Shown: positions 53,801 to 61,402, counted from the stretch's first letter. The stretch is 64,000 nucleotides of DNA from Owenia fusiformis (GCA_903813345.2 CAIIXF020000008.1:36418867-36482866); one strand, 5' to 3'. Translations and numbers: made by a program. Notes: a model not told the origin generated them from the letters alone.

Positions 53801-54783
53801 TGTTGAGCATGTGGTAAAAGTTCTTGCGGATCTTCCAAGTCCTGAACTATATCAAATAATTCCTCCATAGCTTGATTCCTAGACCGATGATTAGAAGTAT
53901 CCTCTAGTTTTCCCATTATATGACTAGGTATAATACCAAATTCAAATCCTTCGAGTGAGATCTGCCGCCTCGGTGAGGCTTTGTTGTACATGGATGCATA
54001 GCCATCACGTCTCTGAGTGTTGTTATCATAATCGACATAACCACCATCATTAACAATATTATTTCGTGACAACTGCCTTTTTGGGGAAGGAGGTGCTCTA
54101 ATGGATGGGTCTGGTGGTATTTCATTACCCGTGGTTTTCATGTAAAATTTCCTTAATGGTGGAGACAATTTTTGCAAGTAGCTATTGAATGTACTTTCAC
54201 CTACAAGATTTTTGAGCTTTTCTAAACTTATCTCTGCAGATTTGGCAATATTATTTTCATCTGATGAAGAGTCCACTAACTTTTTGGTTAATGACTGAGC
54301 TATTTCAAAGAAGTTCCTTGTCTTGAACTCTTGAGTAAAAAGCATGGGTAAAGCAACAGTCACTTCTTTTACAATCTTACGATCGTCATTTTCTAATCCA
54401 AATTTCACAATCGCACTGAACAGTCTAGTTAGGTTCTCTGTGTGTTTCATATAAACATGCAAAGTTTGAATCACAGCTCGACGGATTGTAATTTTACTGT
54501 CTCCCATATTTGGTATGAGCATATGTAATATCACAGACATACACATATCCAGCTCATCCCCTGCTTGGGGGACAAGCTCATTTATCAACTGGATACATTT
54601 ATGACGTACGTCCCAATCCTTGTCAGACAAAGTGAATGACAAAGCCTTGTACATTTCCAAATGACTGGATAATGGCAATTTTCCTCCATTTCGTCGTACC
54701 TGAATCCGTAAGTCATCTAGAACTTGTGAACGTTGTTTGTAGCTTGAGTCACGGAGATGACTGAGTACTACATCTTCTTCCAT
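11851..54783 (-). CDS. TOGARAM1: TOGARAM1 (crescerin/CHE-12): TOG-array regulator of ciliary microtubules
   Basis: The family binds tubulin through TOG domains and regulates axonemal microtubule length in cilia. Exons, 5' to 3' on the minus strand: 54783-52894, 43205-43058, 41017-40982, 40169-40116, 36686-36546, 35645-35493, 28913-28851, 28679-28483, 27136-27033, 26574-26147, 25545-25450, 24067-23880, 21695-21400, 21108-20959, 20546-20441, 20129-20043, 19745-19438, 19038-18826, 16794-16581, 16133-15914, 12567-12481, 12077-11851. All junctions are GT-AG with matching phase. The sum is 1,801 codons plus stop, close to the vertebrate protein. HEAT-type helices form TOG1 (about 1-210), TOG2 (about 290-510), TOG3 (about 1290-1500) and TOG4 (about 1570-1795). 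The linker is disordered, carries VGRG motifs in exons 10 and 11, and has an R/E/K/Q-rich helix in exon 13 (about 1175-1245). Weak points are the very small exons 3 and 4 and the donors GTGGCG and GTCAGT. Confidence 0.93.
12262..12455. repeat. 21-bp minisatellite next to the exon 21 donor
   Basis: About nine copies of a 21-bp unit (GGTTAGAAAGACACTGTCCA) lie within 25 bases of the donor of TOGARAM1 exon 21. In gene sense each unit contains TTTCTAAC, close to a branch-point consensus, and GGACAG. The array is open in another frame, but the exon frame meets a stop just after the donor, so read-through is not coding. Confidence 0.85.
12598..12815. repeat. Minisatellite of 'tagtcaagacattatggataaa' units, interrupted by a LINE
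   Basis: Imperfect units of about 22-24 bases repeat up to 12815. The same words resume at 15680-15720 on the far side of the LINE, so the array was one block before the insertion. Confidence 0.85.
12816..15679 (-). mobile_element. 5'-truncated LINE (non-LTR retrotransposon) with intact reverse transcriptase ORF
   Basis: One ORF spans 15688-12869 (939 codons). It begins at the very end of the endonuclease domain (CTPDHSILKC near residue 21), so the 5' part of the element is missing and the first four codons come from flanking DNA. RT motifs in order are GIDSIPAETL (308), NGFREKRSC (399), FIDMTKAF (432) and YADD (532). A C-terminal zinc-knuckle-like CKLC...H...C lies at 854-872. The 3' end is a (TAA)n-type tail at 12816-12830. 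AATAGT is repeated at both edges (12810-12815, 15680-15685). It has the same orientation as the host gene and lies in intron 20. The clade was not assigned; the I/Ingi or CR1/L2 groups are possible. The long open frame suggests a fairly recent insertion. Confidence 0.93.
17100..17215 (+). repeat. Dispersed repeat copy (family A)
   Basis: Contains 'catgcaaaatgtcaacct', 'gccattagttacagatgctg', 'ccgaacaccaacc' and 'ttggagactaaaaatatg', shared with copies at 27165 and 48570. It lies in TOGARAM1 intron 18. Confidence 0.55.
17705..17815. repeat. Imperfect 110-bp hairpin
   Basis: Arms of about 50 bases, GCTCCGATTTTTAGTCCTGG... and ...GTTGAAGATCAGAGC, pair with a ten-base loop. The best match is AATGAGTA.T.TGTTCAAAA against TTTTGAACAAAGTACTCAT. 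It looks like a small foldback MITE in intron 18. Confidence 0.6.
21085..21290 (-). repeat. Partial tandem duplication of the exon 14 acceptor region
   Basis: The 5' end of TOGARAM1 exon 14 with its acceptor (first exon base 21108) is repeated upstream in gene sense, with the copied acceptor giving a first base at 21201. Both read TCC[AG]CC[AT]GAGTTT.CTCCAAGCT. The flanking intron words 'ccatgactac' and 'agggttga' also occur twice. The spacing is 93 bases, but the copied frame reaches a TAG before the native exon. Confidence 0.75.
23498..23770. repeat. About 55-bp minisatellite next to the exon 12 donor
   Basis: Four to five imperfect copies built from 'aagtcacctat', 'attaaatgaaacacct' and 'aaagaaaagaccactt' lie about 110 bases downstream, in gene sense, of exon 12. 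On the minus strand each copy has TTTTCTTTAATGTTTAG, which looks like a 3' splice site, and ATAG|GTGACTT. Confidence 0.8.
24584..25155. mobile_element. Four copies of a 68-71-bp mariner-type MITE inside a tandem array
   Basis: Copies lie at 24584-24651, 24749-24819, 24917-24987 and 25085-25155. Each starts TACAGGGTGTCCATAAAG (the first is shortened) and ends with the near inverse CTTTATGGGCACCCTGTA. Ends of this type with TA are typical of mariner elements. The last three sit at the same place in successive 168-bp units, so one insertion was multiplied by array growth. Confidence 0.85.
24712..25449 (-). repeat. Array of duplicated exon 11 ends with 5' splice sites
   Basis: The donor of TOGARAM1 exon 11 (GGTAGAG|GTGAGTAC, donor 25449-25444) is followed by five more copies of the same donor context at 25335, 25221, 25053, 24885 and 24717. 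The first two spacings are 114 bp and the next three 168 bp, all multiples of three. The two 114-bp units also copy about 60 bases of coding sequence (GSVDIDDDKIPDAIVGRG). The exon frame stays open through the array to about 25037. Confidence 0.9.
25584..25680. mobile_element. 97-bp MITE-like element with AAATG duplication
   Basis: It begins CAGGCCTGTAGCCAGGGG and ends CGGGCCTG, with AAATG on both sides (25579-25583, 25681-25685). A related sequence in opposite sense ends at about 42991 (CCTGGCTACAGGCCTG) and shares 'gtgaacccc' and 'ttttggaaa' words. It is probably a short hAT-like non-autonomous element. It lies 39 bases upstream of exon 11's acceptor in gene sense. Confidence 0.7.
27165..27295 (+). 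repeat. Dispersed repeat copy (family A)
   Basis: Contains 'aaggcattaacatgcgaaac', 'ctgccatttgtcacagac' and 'gccaaacaccaacc', shared with copies at 17100 and 48570. It lies just upstream, in gene sense, of the exon 9 acceptor. Confidence 0.55.
27991..28357. mobile_element. MITE, copy 1 (367 bp) with 9-bp target duplication
   Basis: It starts TACCCTTTGCATTCG and ends GCACGCAGGGTA. It is flanked on both sides by GATTTTATC (27982-27990, 28358-28366). A second copy at 47640-48020 is almost identical over its whole length and lies in the same orientation. Short TACCCT ends and a 9-bp duplication would fit a Mutator-like or similar superfamily, but no transposase is present to prove it. Confidence 0.92.
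28987..30588. mobile_element. About 1.6-kb non-autonomous DNA transposon with palindromic ends
   Basis: Both ends carry the perfect palindrome ACCGACAATTGTCGGT (29002-29017 and 30558-30573). A near copy lies at 30510-30525 and a spaced version at 29051-29071. The outermost bases are related as inverted repeats (CG...GGCT). TTAAAAGAA flanks both sides (28978-28986, 30589-30597), a possible 9-bp duplication. The words 'acccattagatagaa' and 'atgttttttat' occur twice inside (29420-29470, 30130-30190), showing internal duplication. No transposase ORF is seen. It lies in TOGARAM1 intron 6. Confidence 0.7.
30315..30385 (-). tRNA. tRNA-like sequence, probably a pseudogene
   Basis: On the minus strand it has an A-box-like TAGTCTAGTGGATAG and a B-box GAGTTCGAATCCC at the right spacing, like tRNAs with GTCTAGTGGTTA D-arms. 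The acceptor arms do not pair well (TCACTGG against GCAGCAC) and the anticodon stem is poor, so a working tRNA is unlikely. It sits inside the palindromic transposon, as a captured tRNA or SINE head would. Confidence 0.45.
31310..31652. repeat. 21-bp minisatellite with donor-like words on the minus strand
   Basis: About sixteen units of GAGTTTGCCTCACCTCTTTA, some shortened. On the gene strand each reads AAAGAG|GTGAGGC, an eight-of-nine match to a 5' splice site. It lies in the 6.6-kb intron 6. No exon was found next to it. Confidence 0.9.
31660..35480. other. AT-rich intronic stretch of TOGARAM1
   Basis: This part of intron 6 has a short (TA)n run at about 32913-32931 and a poly-T/poly-A-rich stretch at 33.2-33.4 kb. 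About 34550-34720 has 'agttgcaa' words and a GC-richer end that may be a repeat remnant. I see no exon or intact element. Confidence 0.5.
35688..35880. repeat. Short-unit array next to the exon 6 acceptor
   Basis: About ten imperfect copies of 'tcacaaatgacag' spaced 15-20 bases, starting about 45 bases upstream of exon 6 in gene sense. Confidence 0.85.
36912..37009. repeat. 19-bp minisatellite
   Basis: Five copies of 'tacatgtacttagagttta' lie in intron 4, about 230 bases upstream of exon 5 in gene sense. Confidence 0.85.
37840..39000. promoter_or_regulatory. CpG-richer intronic block with three TCACGTGA E-boxes
   Basis: The block is richer in CG dinucleotides than the surrounding intron. 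The palindrome TCACGTGA occurs at 37857, 38187 and 38890. The same eight bases occur once in the TOGARAM1 promoter (55092). It could be an internal promoter, an enhancer, or part of an inserted element. Function is inferred from motifs only. Confidence 0.25.
39479..39864. mobile_element. 386-bp MITE with about 20-bp inverted ends
   Basis: It begins GGATGATTCTCGGTTTGGA and ends TCCAAACCGAGAATCGTCC. It has two internal copies of a stretch containing 'gaaatattacccaaatta' and 'gaagcagggataa'. The uninterrupted neighbouring units (attaaaaatttgataattatg) show the target without the insert. No clear target duplication is left. Confidence 0.8.
41036..41643. mobile_element. 608-bp foldback element with long inverted arms
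   Basis: The left arm (41036-41230) and right arm (41460-41643) are inverted copies at roughly 75% identity. The left begins GGAAGGTATCACAATAG and the right ends CGGTGCGATACCTTCC; shared inner words are 'cagtcatatgt' and 'gaaggtgcaaac'. It stops 17 bases before the acceptor AG of TOGARAM1 exon 3, leaving only TGTTTTTTTTCTAATAG between. Confidence 0.75.
41921..42139. mobile_element. 219-bp hAT-like MITE with AAATG duplication
   Basis: Perfect 15-bp inverted ends CAGTGATCTCCCCAG...CTGGGGAGATCACTG. AAATG lies on both sides (41916-41920, 42140-42144). The interior repeats 'cacccacccgaaaatcca'. Fragments of the same family are at about 3225-3335, 43930-44075 and 48720-48850. Confidence 0.85.
42820..42995. 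repeat. Relative of the 25584 element
   Basis: It ends CCTGGCTACAGGCCTGC and contains 'gtgaaccctcccctgg' and 'aactgaacccccttggcaaa', matching the 97-bp element at 25584 in reverse. It ends about 65 bases from the donor of exon 2. Confidence 0.6.
43930..44075. repeat. Fragment of the 41921 MITE family
   Basis: Shares 'atttgcacacacttcgaaaa', 'gcatattttgacc' and 'aagaattttgcacccac', and ends CCTGGGGAGAACACTG, close to the family's 3' end. The 5' end is not recognisable. Confidence 0.65.
44100..47630. other. TOGARAM1 intron 1, middle part
   Basis: AT-rich. A lone mariner-type end (TTTACAGGGTGTCCTAGAAC, about 44507) and an array of 'aagggatgggcctt' units (46038-46194) are visible. An open stretch at 45403-45681 has no ATG near its start and no recognisable content, so no gene is called. 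Confidence 0.5.
47640..48020. mobile_element. MITE, copy 2 (381 bp) with 9-bp target duplication
   Basis: The same element as 27991-28357, in the same orientation, starting TACCCTTTGCATTCG and ending GCACGCAGGGTA. TTTGAGGTT flanks both sides (47631-47639, 48021-48029). It has short insertions relative to copy 1 (for example 'aagaaaaa' and 'tgtaatatgatctc') and few substitutions. Confidence 0.92.
48570..48850 (+). repeat. Two dispersed repeat fragments
   Basis: 48570-48700 belongs to family A ('aaggcattcacatgcaaaat', 'taccatttgttacagatg', 'ttggagactataacaatatg'). 48720-48850 is a worn fragment of the 41921 MITE family ('gcttgcacccacctgagaat', 'cagaattttgca'). Confidence 0.55.
48860..51870. 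other. TOGARAM1 intron 1, 5' part
   Basis: Mostly AT-rich with no recognised exon. 50980-51480 is richer in CG and has two related words in opposite sense (CCAGAATCCGCCG near 51040 and GGTGGATTCTGGCGG near 51455), which may mark an old foldback insertion. The ORF at 51433-51663 has no recognisable domain. Confidence 0.45.
51881..52089. mobile_element. 209-bp MITE with TA duplication
   Basis: Inverted ends GCTGTCACACTTATGC... and ...GGCCAATGTGACAGC extend inward to ATGTGGGCTC/GAGCCCACAT. TA is on both sides (51879-51880, 52090-52091). The open frame across it (51898-52233) is incidental. Confidence 0.8.
52894..54783 (-). CDS. TOGARAM1: TOGARAM1 exon 1: TOG1 and TOG2 domains
   Basis: A single 1,890-base exon encodes 630 residues from ATG at 54783 to the donor GTAAGC at 52893. 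The first TOG block has repeated HEAT turns (KDWDVRHKCIQLINELVP; SKITIRRAVIQTLHVYMK). The second starts near residue 290 (LEDTSNHRSRNQAMEELFDI) and includes NSRVRAETLNIVIATL and SKRQVRQACMECFSLIAQAM. A polar spacer with SPKRQLS and SPRRQIS lies between them. The exon ends in a P/S-rich stretch, ...SSAPVGGQQ. Reading past the donor adds 15 residues without family likeness, so the splice is preferred over the longer ORF. Confidence 0.93.
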
Positions 54784-55110
54784 ATTGGTGCTATACGCAG
54801 GCTTAATGTTTATGTAGGATACATCATTTATATTTGTAAACTCATGCTGAAATTTTTTTCACAAAATTGTCTGCCATCAGTTTGAAATATCCTTATAAAA
54901 AATACGTAATTTCAACAACAATTTGGTTTGAATCCATAGTATCATACTTCCTCTGACATTAAGATTCAAATTTTATAGCACACTACTCTGTATACGTCGT
55001 AATATGAGTAAAAATCCATAAAACGTTTAAACTCTCGATACTTTTTCGAAAAATGTCATCCAAGATGGCGACTTCACCACAACAACTATGATCACGTGAT
55101 CAAGCTAAAA
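54784..55110 (-). promoter_or_regulatory. Probable TOGARAM1 promoter/5' UTR
   Basis: The 330 bases before the ATG contain CAAGATGGCG (55061-55070), matching the YY1 core often found at start sites, and the palindrome ATCACGTGAT (55091-55100), an E-box. Both are about 280-320 bases from the ATG. No TATA box is evident. A transcription start near here is an inference from the motifs and the distance only. Confidence 0.4.
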
Positions 55111-58100
55111 CCCCGGATGTTATCGCACCTGCATAGGTTGCCATCTTTTAATAGTGCAAATGTTATTACAATTATTATATCCTTCCTTCAGGAATAGTAT
55201 TTGCACTCCAGGACCATGCAGAGATCCCGGGGGTTTCACTCCAATATACTTCTTAATACCTTAGGGGGTCAACATTTTCGGTTTTAGGGGCCCAATTTTT
55301 TTTCTGCGCAAGTGCGGTGATATTTTTGGCTGGCTCCACTTCTCGCTTGTTTATCTGGATCCACTGGCGAAACAGAAAGAAAGATGCCATGAGCACAGAT
55401 ATTGGCCAGATCGTTTTGTAGTAGGATCTCATAGCTCAAAGAATAATAAATAAAGAATAAACAAGTTAAAGAATAACAAGATGCTTCGAATGAGGTATGA
55501 TTTGTCTCATATTTTTCAGAAATGGCTCCATAATCGTCATTTGAAAATTTGAATCTGGCCGGGATCTATGGCTATGAGTATCAGAATGAGTGGGTGGACG
55601 TGTCATCATGGACTACCTTTGCATCAGCCCAAAGGATTGGTATCGGTATGGAGAACTGAATTCAAAAACGTTTTTCTCTCAAACCAATCATTGAAAACAT
55701 TCTGTAAAAAAACACTGTATTTTATGTAATGTTGACTGATTGACAACAATTTAATGCGAAAATTCATTAGAAATATTTTATGTAACTGTTTTTGTAAGAT
55801 CGGACAGGTTTTTAGATGCGATGTGCGTCAGAATGGGATGGTGTATTTATTAAACAGTGGTAAGCTTACTAGCTCATGACATTATAAGGCCAGGAATAAG
55901 GCTATGTAGCTTAAGCTTACATGCAACTTAAAAATAAAAATGACATTATAACTTGCATCACAACCAGTATACACACCCTTGGTATACGCAGCTAACGAAA
56001 ATTGACCGGCACGGGTCAAAAGCTGGACCGGCACGGGTTAACGGTTTTATTTGAATTTAAAACAGCCATAACTTGCTCAATATTGACTTCCTCGTGTCTA
56101 ATTTGAAATATATGATGCCTCCCGATGCTTTTAAGTACCCCAATTTTTTACAGATTTTTAAACGGACCAAAACTCTCGAAATGCGCATTTATGCTCTTTT
56201 CTCTCGAGAACGACTGTCTCATTTTCACGATAACTTTTATTTAGTACTTCTAACATATAAGATCTATTTTTCCCCATCAAGGTATGATGTAAATGACATG
56301 CTATTTACATATTGTGAGTTTCAATGACACGCGTTTGATTTTATAAAAAATACCAAACTTTGTGACAAAGAATTTCCTCCTGCTTGCAGCGAGAAGACGG
56401 ACCGGTTCGGGGCAATAGCATGAACATCATTCAGGAATCTTTATTCATGTGTGTTACATCTATTATTACAAGGATCTAAAGTTTCAAATCTTCTCTTAGA
56501 ACCTCTTCGACAAACCGTTACATGTCCAACTTACCTTCGGTTGTGAATTCCAATGGTTAGAATATTGCCCAACTATGCGATCAGGTCATCGTTCCATCGC
56601 TTCTTGGGACACTTTTAATTAAAATATTTATTGTATACCAACATTTATCCCATTCTACGACGCATTTGAGGTAAAAATAGGTTGGTAAAAGCTGATTAAT
56701 ATTATCCAGAGCAAGTTGGATACAGCTGGAAATATATGTATATATCCCTCGGTCCCTGCAGTCCATTGGGAAATACACATATTTCCCTGAGGATAAACCC
56801 TGTATCCAAAAACCTCCAACATAATCCATATTCACATGCCGGCTGAGCAGGCGGATGTATCTTCCTGCTTCACGTTAGACTCAGTTCTCATTATCTTAAA
56901 TATTTAAGTGCCAAGTGCGCTGGAAAAATCAAGCCATTGAATATAAAGGGGCATGGGATAAACAGTTTTTCCTTTAGTAGGTTCTGAATATTGGTATTAT
57001 CCTAGGACCATATAATTTATCTGCCCTTGAAACCTAGAACCTCATATAGAGTAATCTCTATTTATCCTATGCCAAGTAGTTTTAGGAAGATAAGTTAGCA
57101 AGATATATTCGCATCTGTATCCCGACTCTTAAGTTTCCATATCCAGAACCTACGTATCTCCCGCCATATCTCCCGCTCCCGAGCATATACCTTTCCACTT
57201 TCGGCAATTCTAAAAATCTTCTTGGCATAGGATAAAGCAGTTATTTACGCTCGGTTTCGAAATGGGGTTTACTGCTCCGGAGATATGCATTTCCTACCCC
57301 TATATAAACTCCATATTAAAATCTCCCCAATGCATAATCCCTTTGTACCCCATAACTAGGAAGGTAAATAGTACATAAATGTAGTATGTATCAGAGCAGG
57401 TGAATATTATGTATCACTGAACATAGGAATTTCTGTTTTGAAAAGTACGATATGAAATATATATTTTTTAGTTCTCCTAGTAAAGCTCGATAACATCCAA
57501 TCGCGTTTTTGTCTTTACAAAGTTTAATCTATCAAAGGTTAATCTATTTTCAATCGAGAGTTAGCTTGAAATATCAAAACATTATAATATTCTCATACTT
57601 GTAGAACTAAAAATGCTTTCCTATTATCATTACTACAATGACGAATATTTGCTACATGGGTCACAAAAATATATTTTCAGTTTCCCAAATAATTCTAGCA
57701 AATATGCCTCTGAAGGTATGTGAAAATAGGTTATGTGCGATCGGTTGAAATACAAGGTTTATCTCTTGGAATTACTGACCTCCGCGAACAGACCGTAGAT
57801 TGCTAGACATTGTTAGTACCTCAGTTGAAATACTCAATTTTGATTGGTCAATTAGCGGTCAACAATATGTACTGTTGACCGATACTGGGTACTGTTGACC
57901 GCTTCTGGGTACTGTTGACCGTTACTGGGTACTGTTGACCGCTACTCAGTACTGTTGACCGCTGCTAGGTACTGTTTCAAAATTATTATTTTTAAATCAG
58001 AATTGAAAAAAGAAATTGAAAAAAATCTAAATCGTATTATATGTTTTTTTCGTGAAATATGATATCTTGATCAACTTATCAAATATTTCTTCACGTATTA

Positions 58101-58365
58101 CTAATCTAGTATTCGATTATTCTCAGTCAACAGTACTTTCAAGGTTTACAGTATCGGTATATATATCGTATACTATATGATTTCTATTAGCAGAGAAACA
58201 ATAACTCAAGACAGAAAATATTTTATTCAAAAATATTGCAAATACGATGTAACATTGAAATGTCATGAGAAAAAATAAAACAGGAACACTAAAATAAGAA
58301 ACATATACAAAAACATGCGCTTTAGTGATAGTCTACATGTTGAAGTCACTTGTCGTTTTCCTGGT
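55111..58365. other. Intergenic stretch
   Basis: Upstream of TOGARAM1. Exon-like wording at 55570-55654 (GIYGYEYQNEWVDVSSW) is open for under 30 codons on the plus strand and ends in a possible donor, but no partner exon was found. A repeat fragment at 56735-56825 matches 6528-6610. 57869-57988 holds six copies of a 20-bp unit (GTACTGTTGACCGCTACTGG), preceded by an inverted half unit (CGGTCAACA at 57855). Otherwise nothing is seen. Confidence 0.5.
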
Positions 58366-58548
58366 CTATAGGCCTACATGTACATGTATGTCCTCTTTTT
58401 TACAATGCGCAAGATTTCTTCTTTGTTTGAATTTTGCATGGCATGTACAAATGTAATCCCTTCTTTTGCTGTGCACATCTAACTCATGTTGTTTTCTCAT
58501 TCTCCTGCTCGTGCATACTTTTTTACAAATCTTGCATTTCTCAGGCAT
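58366..58548 (-). CDS. Small zinc-finger protein, 60 residues
   Basis: From an internal ATG (58548) the frame reads MPEKCKICKKVCTSRR and onward to a stop at 58366. It contains a full C2H2 spacing (C-x2-C-x12-H-x4-H, ending ELDVH). A second looser set of Cys and His follows (YICTCHAKFKQRRN then H, C, H, H), and the chain is very basic, as expected of a nucleic-acid-binding protein. The longer frame from 58650 is less likely, because the region before the ATG is occupied on the other strand by an exon-like block. I do not recognise the family. Confidence 0.45.
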   Translation of the reverse strand: MPEKCKICKKVCTSRRMRKQHELDVHSKRRDYICTCHAKFKQRRNLAHCKKEDIHVHVGL

Positions 58549-58556
58549 CTTTTGGA

Positions 58557-58689
58557 TGCAGAATGTTGGATATGCAATGACTGTGTTCGCAGAAGACGTC
58601 GAGATTGAAATGCGGCGGAGGGGACATGTAAATGAAGCTAATCTATGCAAGCTTGTTAGAGAGTGGTACCAAGCAGAAGATGATCCAGG
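58557..58689 (+). CDS. Exon-like block of an unrecognised protein
   Basis: It is bounded by TGGATGCAG (acceptor-like) and CCAG|GTACTA (donor-like). It encodes about 44 residues with VFAEDVEIEMRRRGHVNEAN followed by LCKLVREWYQAEDDPG. The amphipathic E/R-rich pattern with LVREWYQAEDDPG resembles, from memory only, uncharacterised proteins common in repeat-rich invertebrate genomes. It lies head to head with the zinc-finger ORF at 58366-58548, eight bases away. Confidence 0.35.
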
Positions 58690-58802
58690 TACTAAATATT
58701 TTTTAGTTAGTTGGTTTTAGGTAGATTTTATCACTCTTCCTTATAAACGTATGTACACGTTTTCGAAGGAAGTGTATACAATCATGAAGGTCAAAAATGG
58801 AC

Positions 58803-58925
58803 ACATATGTTGTATTGTATTGTATGGTGTGGTATGATATGGTATGGTATGGTATGGATTGGAATGGCATGGAATGATATTGTATGGTGTTGAATGTTAT
58901 TGTATTGTACTGTATTGCATTGTAA
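58803..58925. repeat. Pentanucleotide-like microsatellite
   Basis: Imperfect runs of TATGG/TATTG units (tggtatggtatggtatgg; attgtattgtattg). Low complexity, not coding. Confidence 0.9.
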
Positions 58926-59319
58926 AATTGCATTGTACAGTGTCCTCGGTTATAGAAATACATGTATATACAATTACCATTCTAGTACATCACATATAAC
59001 GGCCACTGAGGTACATCACCTTGTTCCCTAATCCTTAAGATTTTCCACGGGCTTTTGCCACATGTAGGAATATTCGGACATCAATGTGTTGAATTTATCC
59101 TAAAACCTGGAATTTTATTTGCAACCTTTGCGACTGATCAATTTATCGAAATAATCAACTGGCTTGATGAGTATCGATTGTTGTTGAAATCAACTATTTT
59201 GACCATTTTTATCAAATATTTCTTGTTTAATTAACACCAACCGGCATTTGTGGGAAATGAGTTGATTTCTCTTCAAGTGGTGTTTTAATTTAAAATTTGC
59301 TCAGCAAAAAATGTGTACG

Positions 59320-59580
59320 AATACAACGAATCCTGACGTCAGGATACATACAGGATATGCACCCCGTGTGCCAAACCTGTATGAATCCTGACGCCTGGAT
59401 TCATACAGGATTGGCACCGAATGTACATATCCTGTACATATCCTGTGTCAGGATTTATACAGGATTGACGCGTGTAGGAATCCAGTATGAATCCTGCATC
59501 TGGATTCATACAGGATACGCTCGCAGTGTGCCAATCCTGTATGAATCCTGACGCCTGGATACATACAGGATTGGCACATT
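59320..59580. repeat. Array of strong hairpins
   Basis: Four palindromic units: a perfect 16-mer ATCCTGACGTCAGGAT (59330-59345); 21-base arms 59368-59388/59397-59417 with loop TGACGCCT; 14-base arms 59481-59494/59502-59515; and 22-base arms 59527-59548/59557-59578. Arms are variants of GCCAATCCTGTATGAATCC. Open frames on both strands here result from the repeats. Confidence 0.88.
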
Positions 59581-59589
59581 GTGAGTAGT

Positions 59590-60470
59590 GTATGTTAAGG
59601 AGGCACGGGATTACTTTGCGGTGTCTAAAAATGCGATGCCAGAAATGAGATGCTGAGACTACTTTGCGGTGCCTAAAGTGAGATACCAGGAATGAGATGC
59701 CAGGGGTTAATAACATTTTTACTAATGATGAGATGCTTGCTTTTGTAGTAACCATAGTGATAACCTGAGGTTTGTGGTAGCTTCAATTTGAGACGCATAA
59801 CGGTATCCTTATTTAATTGAAATGCTTTGTAGAGAGTCTTAACATTGAGATATCCCTGAGATACCTTTGTGAAACCTTAAAGCTAGGGATAAGTCAGGGA
59901 ATCTTAAAACTGCGACGTCATATTAAGAACTCATACAATTATTGAAATGAAACCTTAAAAACTGAGTTGGTTTGAGAGACTTTTCGGTGATATCTTAAAA
60001 TTTAGGTACTTTCAAGATATCTTTGTATTATATCAAATACGATAAGACATTGGAAGGGTAAGTACATTATCAATCATTACATAATCATCCTTGCAAGACC
60101 TCAAGTTGTTGCTTCATTGAGATGCACTATGCATCCATGAACATTCAGCTTGTGTTCATGAAATACTTTGTGAAACACCTTTGTGCCACCTTAAAACTGA
60201 GCTTTTCAAAGCTTTAGACTTCGAGATACCTTTGTGGAACTTAACTTTTGGCTGGTTGGGAAAATTCTTAACTGTAATGACATTGAGTTGCTTTGCGATT
60301 CCTAAAATATGATAACTACTGAGGGTTGGTGAGCTAACATTATCACACTTTGATAAGATATGAAGAAACCATCCATCTGCGGGATGACAACACATGTTGC
60401 ATCACATCTTGATAAGTCTCATATATAGACTCTGAACTTTACTAATTTGTAATGTTCAACAATTGCAGTA
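59590..60470. other. Non-coding stretch with scattered short repeats
   Basis: Words such as 'actttgcggtg.ctaaa', 'gagatgccagg' and 'gagatacctttgtg' recur between 59590 and 60240. No gene is seen. An acceptor-like AATTGCAG ends at 60469, just before an ATG at 60475. Confidence 0.45.
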
Positions 60471-60634
60471 CAAAATGTCATCTCCAGCAATAATTGAAAC
60501 AGTGTGGAATGCAACGACAAAATGCATCATCATTGAGGATGTTAATTCGGTGAGCGCCTCTCCCGAACTAACGCCGAATAGCGACACAAAAAAACATAAG
60601 ATCAACACCACCACCAGCACCATTCAAGAAACGC

Positions 60635-61402
60635 ATGGTTAGCTTTCAGAGAGAGTTGACGCTAGGTATACCTGCTCAACCTAGCTGTCGGAGAGACTTG
60701 AAGCTTGATATACCCCCTCATCCAATGACGCTAGATGGTGTAGTACACTTTCATCTGACTTTGGAAGATGCAGCGCGTCCATCTGGATGTATCGTCAATC
60801 CGATTCAACCTGAATGGCCACAAATGCTCAAGATTTCGAACCGCTCCTGCTTGCGGAAAATATTCATATACACGCAGGGAGATCACGTTGTAATTCGAAC
60901 ATTTAAACTTAAACTTATCGTTGTGAACAAGGTGAAGCGGGTAGGCTGTATGCCTTACAGCTCGAAGTTTGCACGACTACCTCGACAGGAGTTTGACTAC
61001 ATGATCACCTGCTGCACAGAAAGAGGAATTCGGGAGTATATGCGTGCCATTCAAGATGATTTGGCCATTCCAAACCAGGCACTGGCTACACCTTTGAATG
61101 CACCGCATCACCTAGGACTGGGATACGAGTTCAAAGTGCATTCTGATATAAACCTTTTCGAAGTAACAGCGACTTACCACGACCGGGTAAAACAAAAATC
61201 TACCCAACTTTGGTCAGTGTACCTCAATTTCGAGGAGATGGAGGATGTATTGAAAAACATACACAGTCTTATTCCTCCCTTAGCTATAGAGGACATGAAT
61301 TGTATAGCCACGTTACATGGTGATCATATGAACCAGGAGGGTATGTGGGCTTGTAACGTGTGCCAATATCTCTCTCCATGTGATAACCTGCTTGACAATT
61401 AG
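60635..61402 (+). CDS. Unrecognised 255-residue protein
   Basis: An intronless ORF with balanced, protein-like composition and no low-complexity stretches, in contrast to the surrounding DNA. The first part has proline-rich turns (LKLDIPPHPMTLDG), the middle looks beta-rich and basic (FIYTQGDHVVIRTFKLKL), and there is a helical stretch (RGIREYMRAIQDDLAIPN). The end carries Cys pairs (WACNVCQYLSPC). No signal peptide or membrane segment is seen. ATG 60635 is the first Met in frame, but codons before it also look coding (STPPPAPFKKR), so the true start may lie upstream or in an earlier exon. I do not recognise the family. A host gene or a gene of a mobile or virus-like element are both possible. 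Confidence 0.55.
   Translation: MVSFQRELTLGIPAQPSCRRDLKLDIPPHPMTLDGVVHFHLTLEDAARPSGCIVNPIQPEWPQMLKISNRSCLRKIFIYTQGDHVVIRTFKLKLIVVNKVKRVGCMPYSSKFARLPRQEFDYMITCCTERGIREYMRAIQDDLAIPNQALATPLNAPHHLGLGYEFKVHSDINLFEVTATYHDRVKQKSTQLWSVYLNFEEMEDVLKNIHSLIPPLAIEDMNCIATLHGDHMNQEGMWACNVCQYLSPCDNLLDN

Noticed and set aside
53036-53806. Plus-strand ORFs of 134 and 102 codons
   Set aside because: Antisense shadows of TOGARAM1 exon 1.
59297-59755. ORFs of 84 and 138 codons on opposite strands
   Set aside because: Both are read-through of the hairpin repeats; the peptides are repeats of the arm sequence.
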